Positions 15,181 through 15,783 of a stretch of 15,783 nt of DNA are shown piece by piece. Position 1 is the first letter of the stretch. Every line of letters starts with the position of its first letter. The notes under the pieces were generated by a model. The model saw only the letters and a list, made by a program, of their open reading frames with translations. It was not told the DNA's origin and did no database searches. The stretch comes from Schlesneria sp. GTDB taxonomy: Bacteria; Planctomycetota; Planctomycetia; Planctomycetales; Planctomycetaceae. A program made the position numbers and the translations under genes. The stretch is from positions 1 to 15,783 of the forward strand of contig JANXOO010000666.1 of the NCBI GenBank assembly GCA_025353525.1, read 5' to 3'.

Positions 15181-15250
15181 ATGCCAGGCAAAAAAGGGTG
15201 GCAAGGGATTCTGTCCCCGCCACCCCTGTTTTTTAGTCCGATCCTGGCAT
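15181..15250. repeat. 70-bp nested palindrome between gapA and the mutarotase gene
   Basis: Four nested arms: ATGCCAGG / CCTGGCAT (15181-15188, 15243-15250), six A / six T (15190-15195, 15229-15234), GGGTGGC / GCCACCC (15196-15202, 15219-15225) and GGGA / TCCC (15205-15208, 15214-15217). On the minus strand the inner hairpin is followed at once by six T, a good intrinsic terminator for gapA; on the plus strand it is followed by CTG and six T. It may act as a two-way terminator, an attenuator of the mutarotase gene, or a REP-like element. Confidence 0.7.
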
Positions 15251-15311
15251 ATCCCACGCGCGGTCTGGTTTGAGGCCATTGAGAAATCCAGCGACACCTG
15301 GAAACTGCCGC

Positions 15312-15338
15312 AGTCCGCTTCGAACGCGGAAGCGGACT
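15312..15338. repeat. Perfect 10-bp inverted repeat downstream of gapA
   Basis: Arms AGTCCGCTTC (15312-15321) and GAAGCGGACT (15329-15338), with a 7-base loop. It lies 147 bp past the gapA stop with no T run on either side, so it is a 3'-region RNA structure or a binding site rather than a standard terminator. Confidence 0.55.
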
Positions 15339-15484
15339 CACAAACGAAGCCTCAATCCGGACCGCGAGCACTATAAAACCGCGAACCGGAACTTCAATAC
15401 ACGTTGCCGCGACAAACGGTTCCGTAATCATATGGCAAAACGCGAAAACGGCCCTCGAAGAGCACACCATTCATCATCGCGCGT

Positions 15485-15783
<299 letters not shown>

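Larger units (their letters stand above)
15175..15484. other. 310-bp region between the mutarotase gene and gapA
   Basis: No gene. It contains the nested palindrome at 15181-15250 and the inverted repeat at 15312-15338. Only 21 bases separate the minus-strand T run of the palindrome from the mutarotase ATG, leaving little room for a promoter there. I found no clear -35/-10 pair in 15251-15484. Confidence 0.5.

Overview
The window reads as ordinary chromosomal DNA of a planctomycete (Planctomycetota, probably order Planctomycetales). This is inferred from protein families: a very large exported PQQ-type propeller/TPR protein, a secreted LolA-like protein of the planctomycete TIGR03009 type, two small pilin-like proteins with the EEAGFIISAEL head common in this phylum, and the HpnC squalene-pathway enzyme. 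Genes are loosely packed, on both strands, in one- or two-gene units. No rRNA, tRNA, CRISPR array, transposase or phage gene was seen.

Left part (1-5000). A small acidic protein (minus strand, strong ribosome binding site) lies downstream of a membrane-anchored HEAT-repeat protein (minus). The latter is divergent from a YhaM-like 3'-5' exoribonuclease (OB fold plus HD domain). The nuclease gene converges on a FliG-like gene (minus), which is divergent from hpnC (plus). Neither the FliG-like gene nor hpnC has its usual partners in the window.

Middle (5000-11900). fabI (enoyl-ACP reductase) and an SRAP/HMCES-type abasic-site DNA-protein crosslinking gene lie 15 bp apart and probably form one transcript. 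After a 411-bp gap comes a 1590-residue exported protein with an N-terminal helical region, a first beta-propeller, a central TPR-like region and a second propeller. The likely promoters of this gene and of the HEAT gene share an unusual -35 block and the same -10 box at identical spacing.

Right part (11900-15783). A 497-bp leader with several hairpins precedes two tandem pilin-like genes (102 residues each, 7 differences), which end in a clear intrinsic terminator. A TIGR03009-type secreted protein follows, flanked on both sides by a diverged direct repeat of about 100 bp. The edge holds an RbsD/FucU-type mutarotase gene and the 3' end of gapA, both minus, separated by a 70-bp nested palindrome that ends only 6 bp before the mutarotase start codon.

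The features least explained by known annotation are the pilin-like tandem pair with its structured leaders, the repeat/palindrome family around 13.2-15.3 kb, and the shared promoter motif. No clearly new multi-gene system was recognised.
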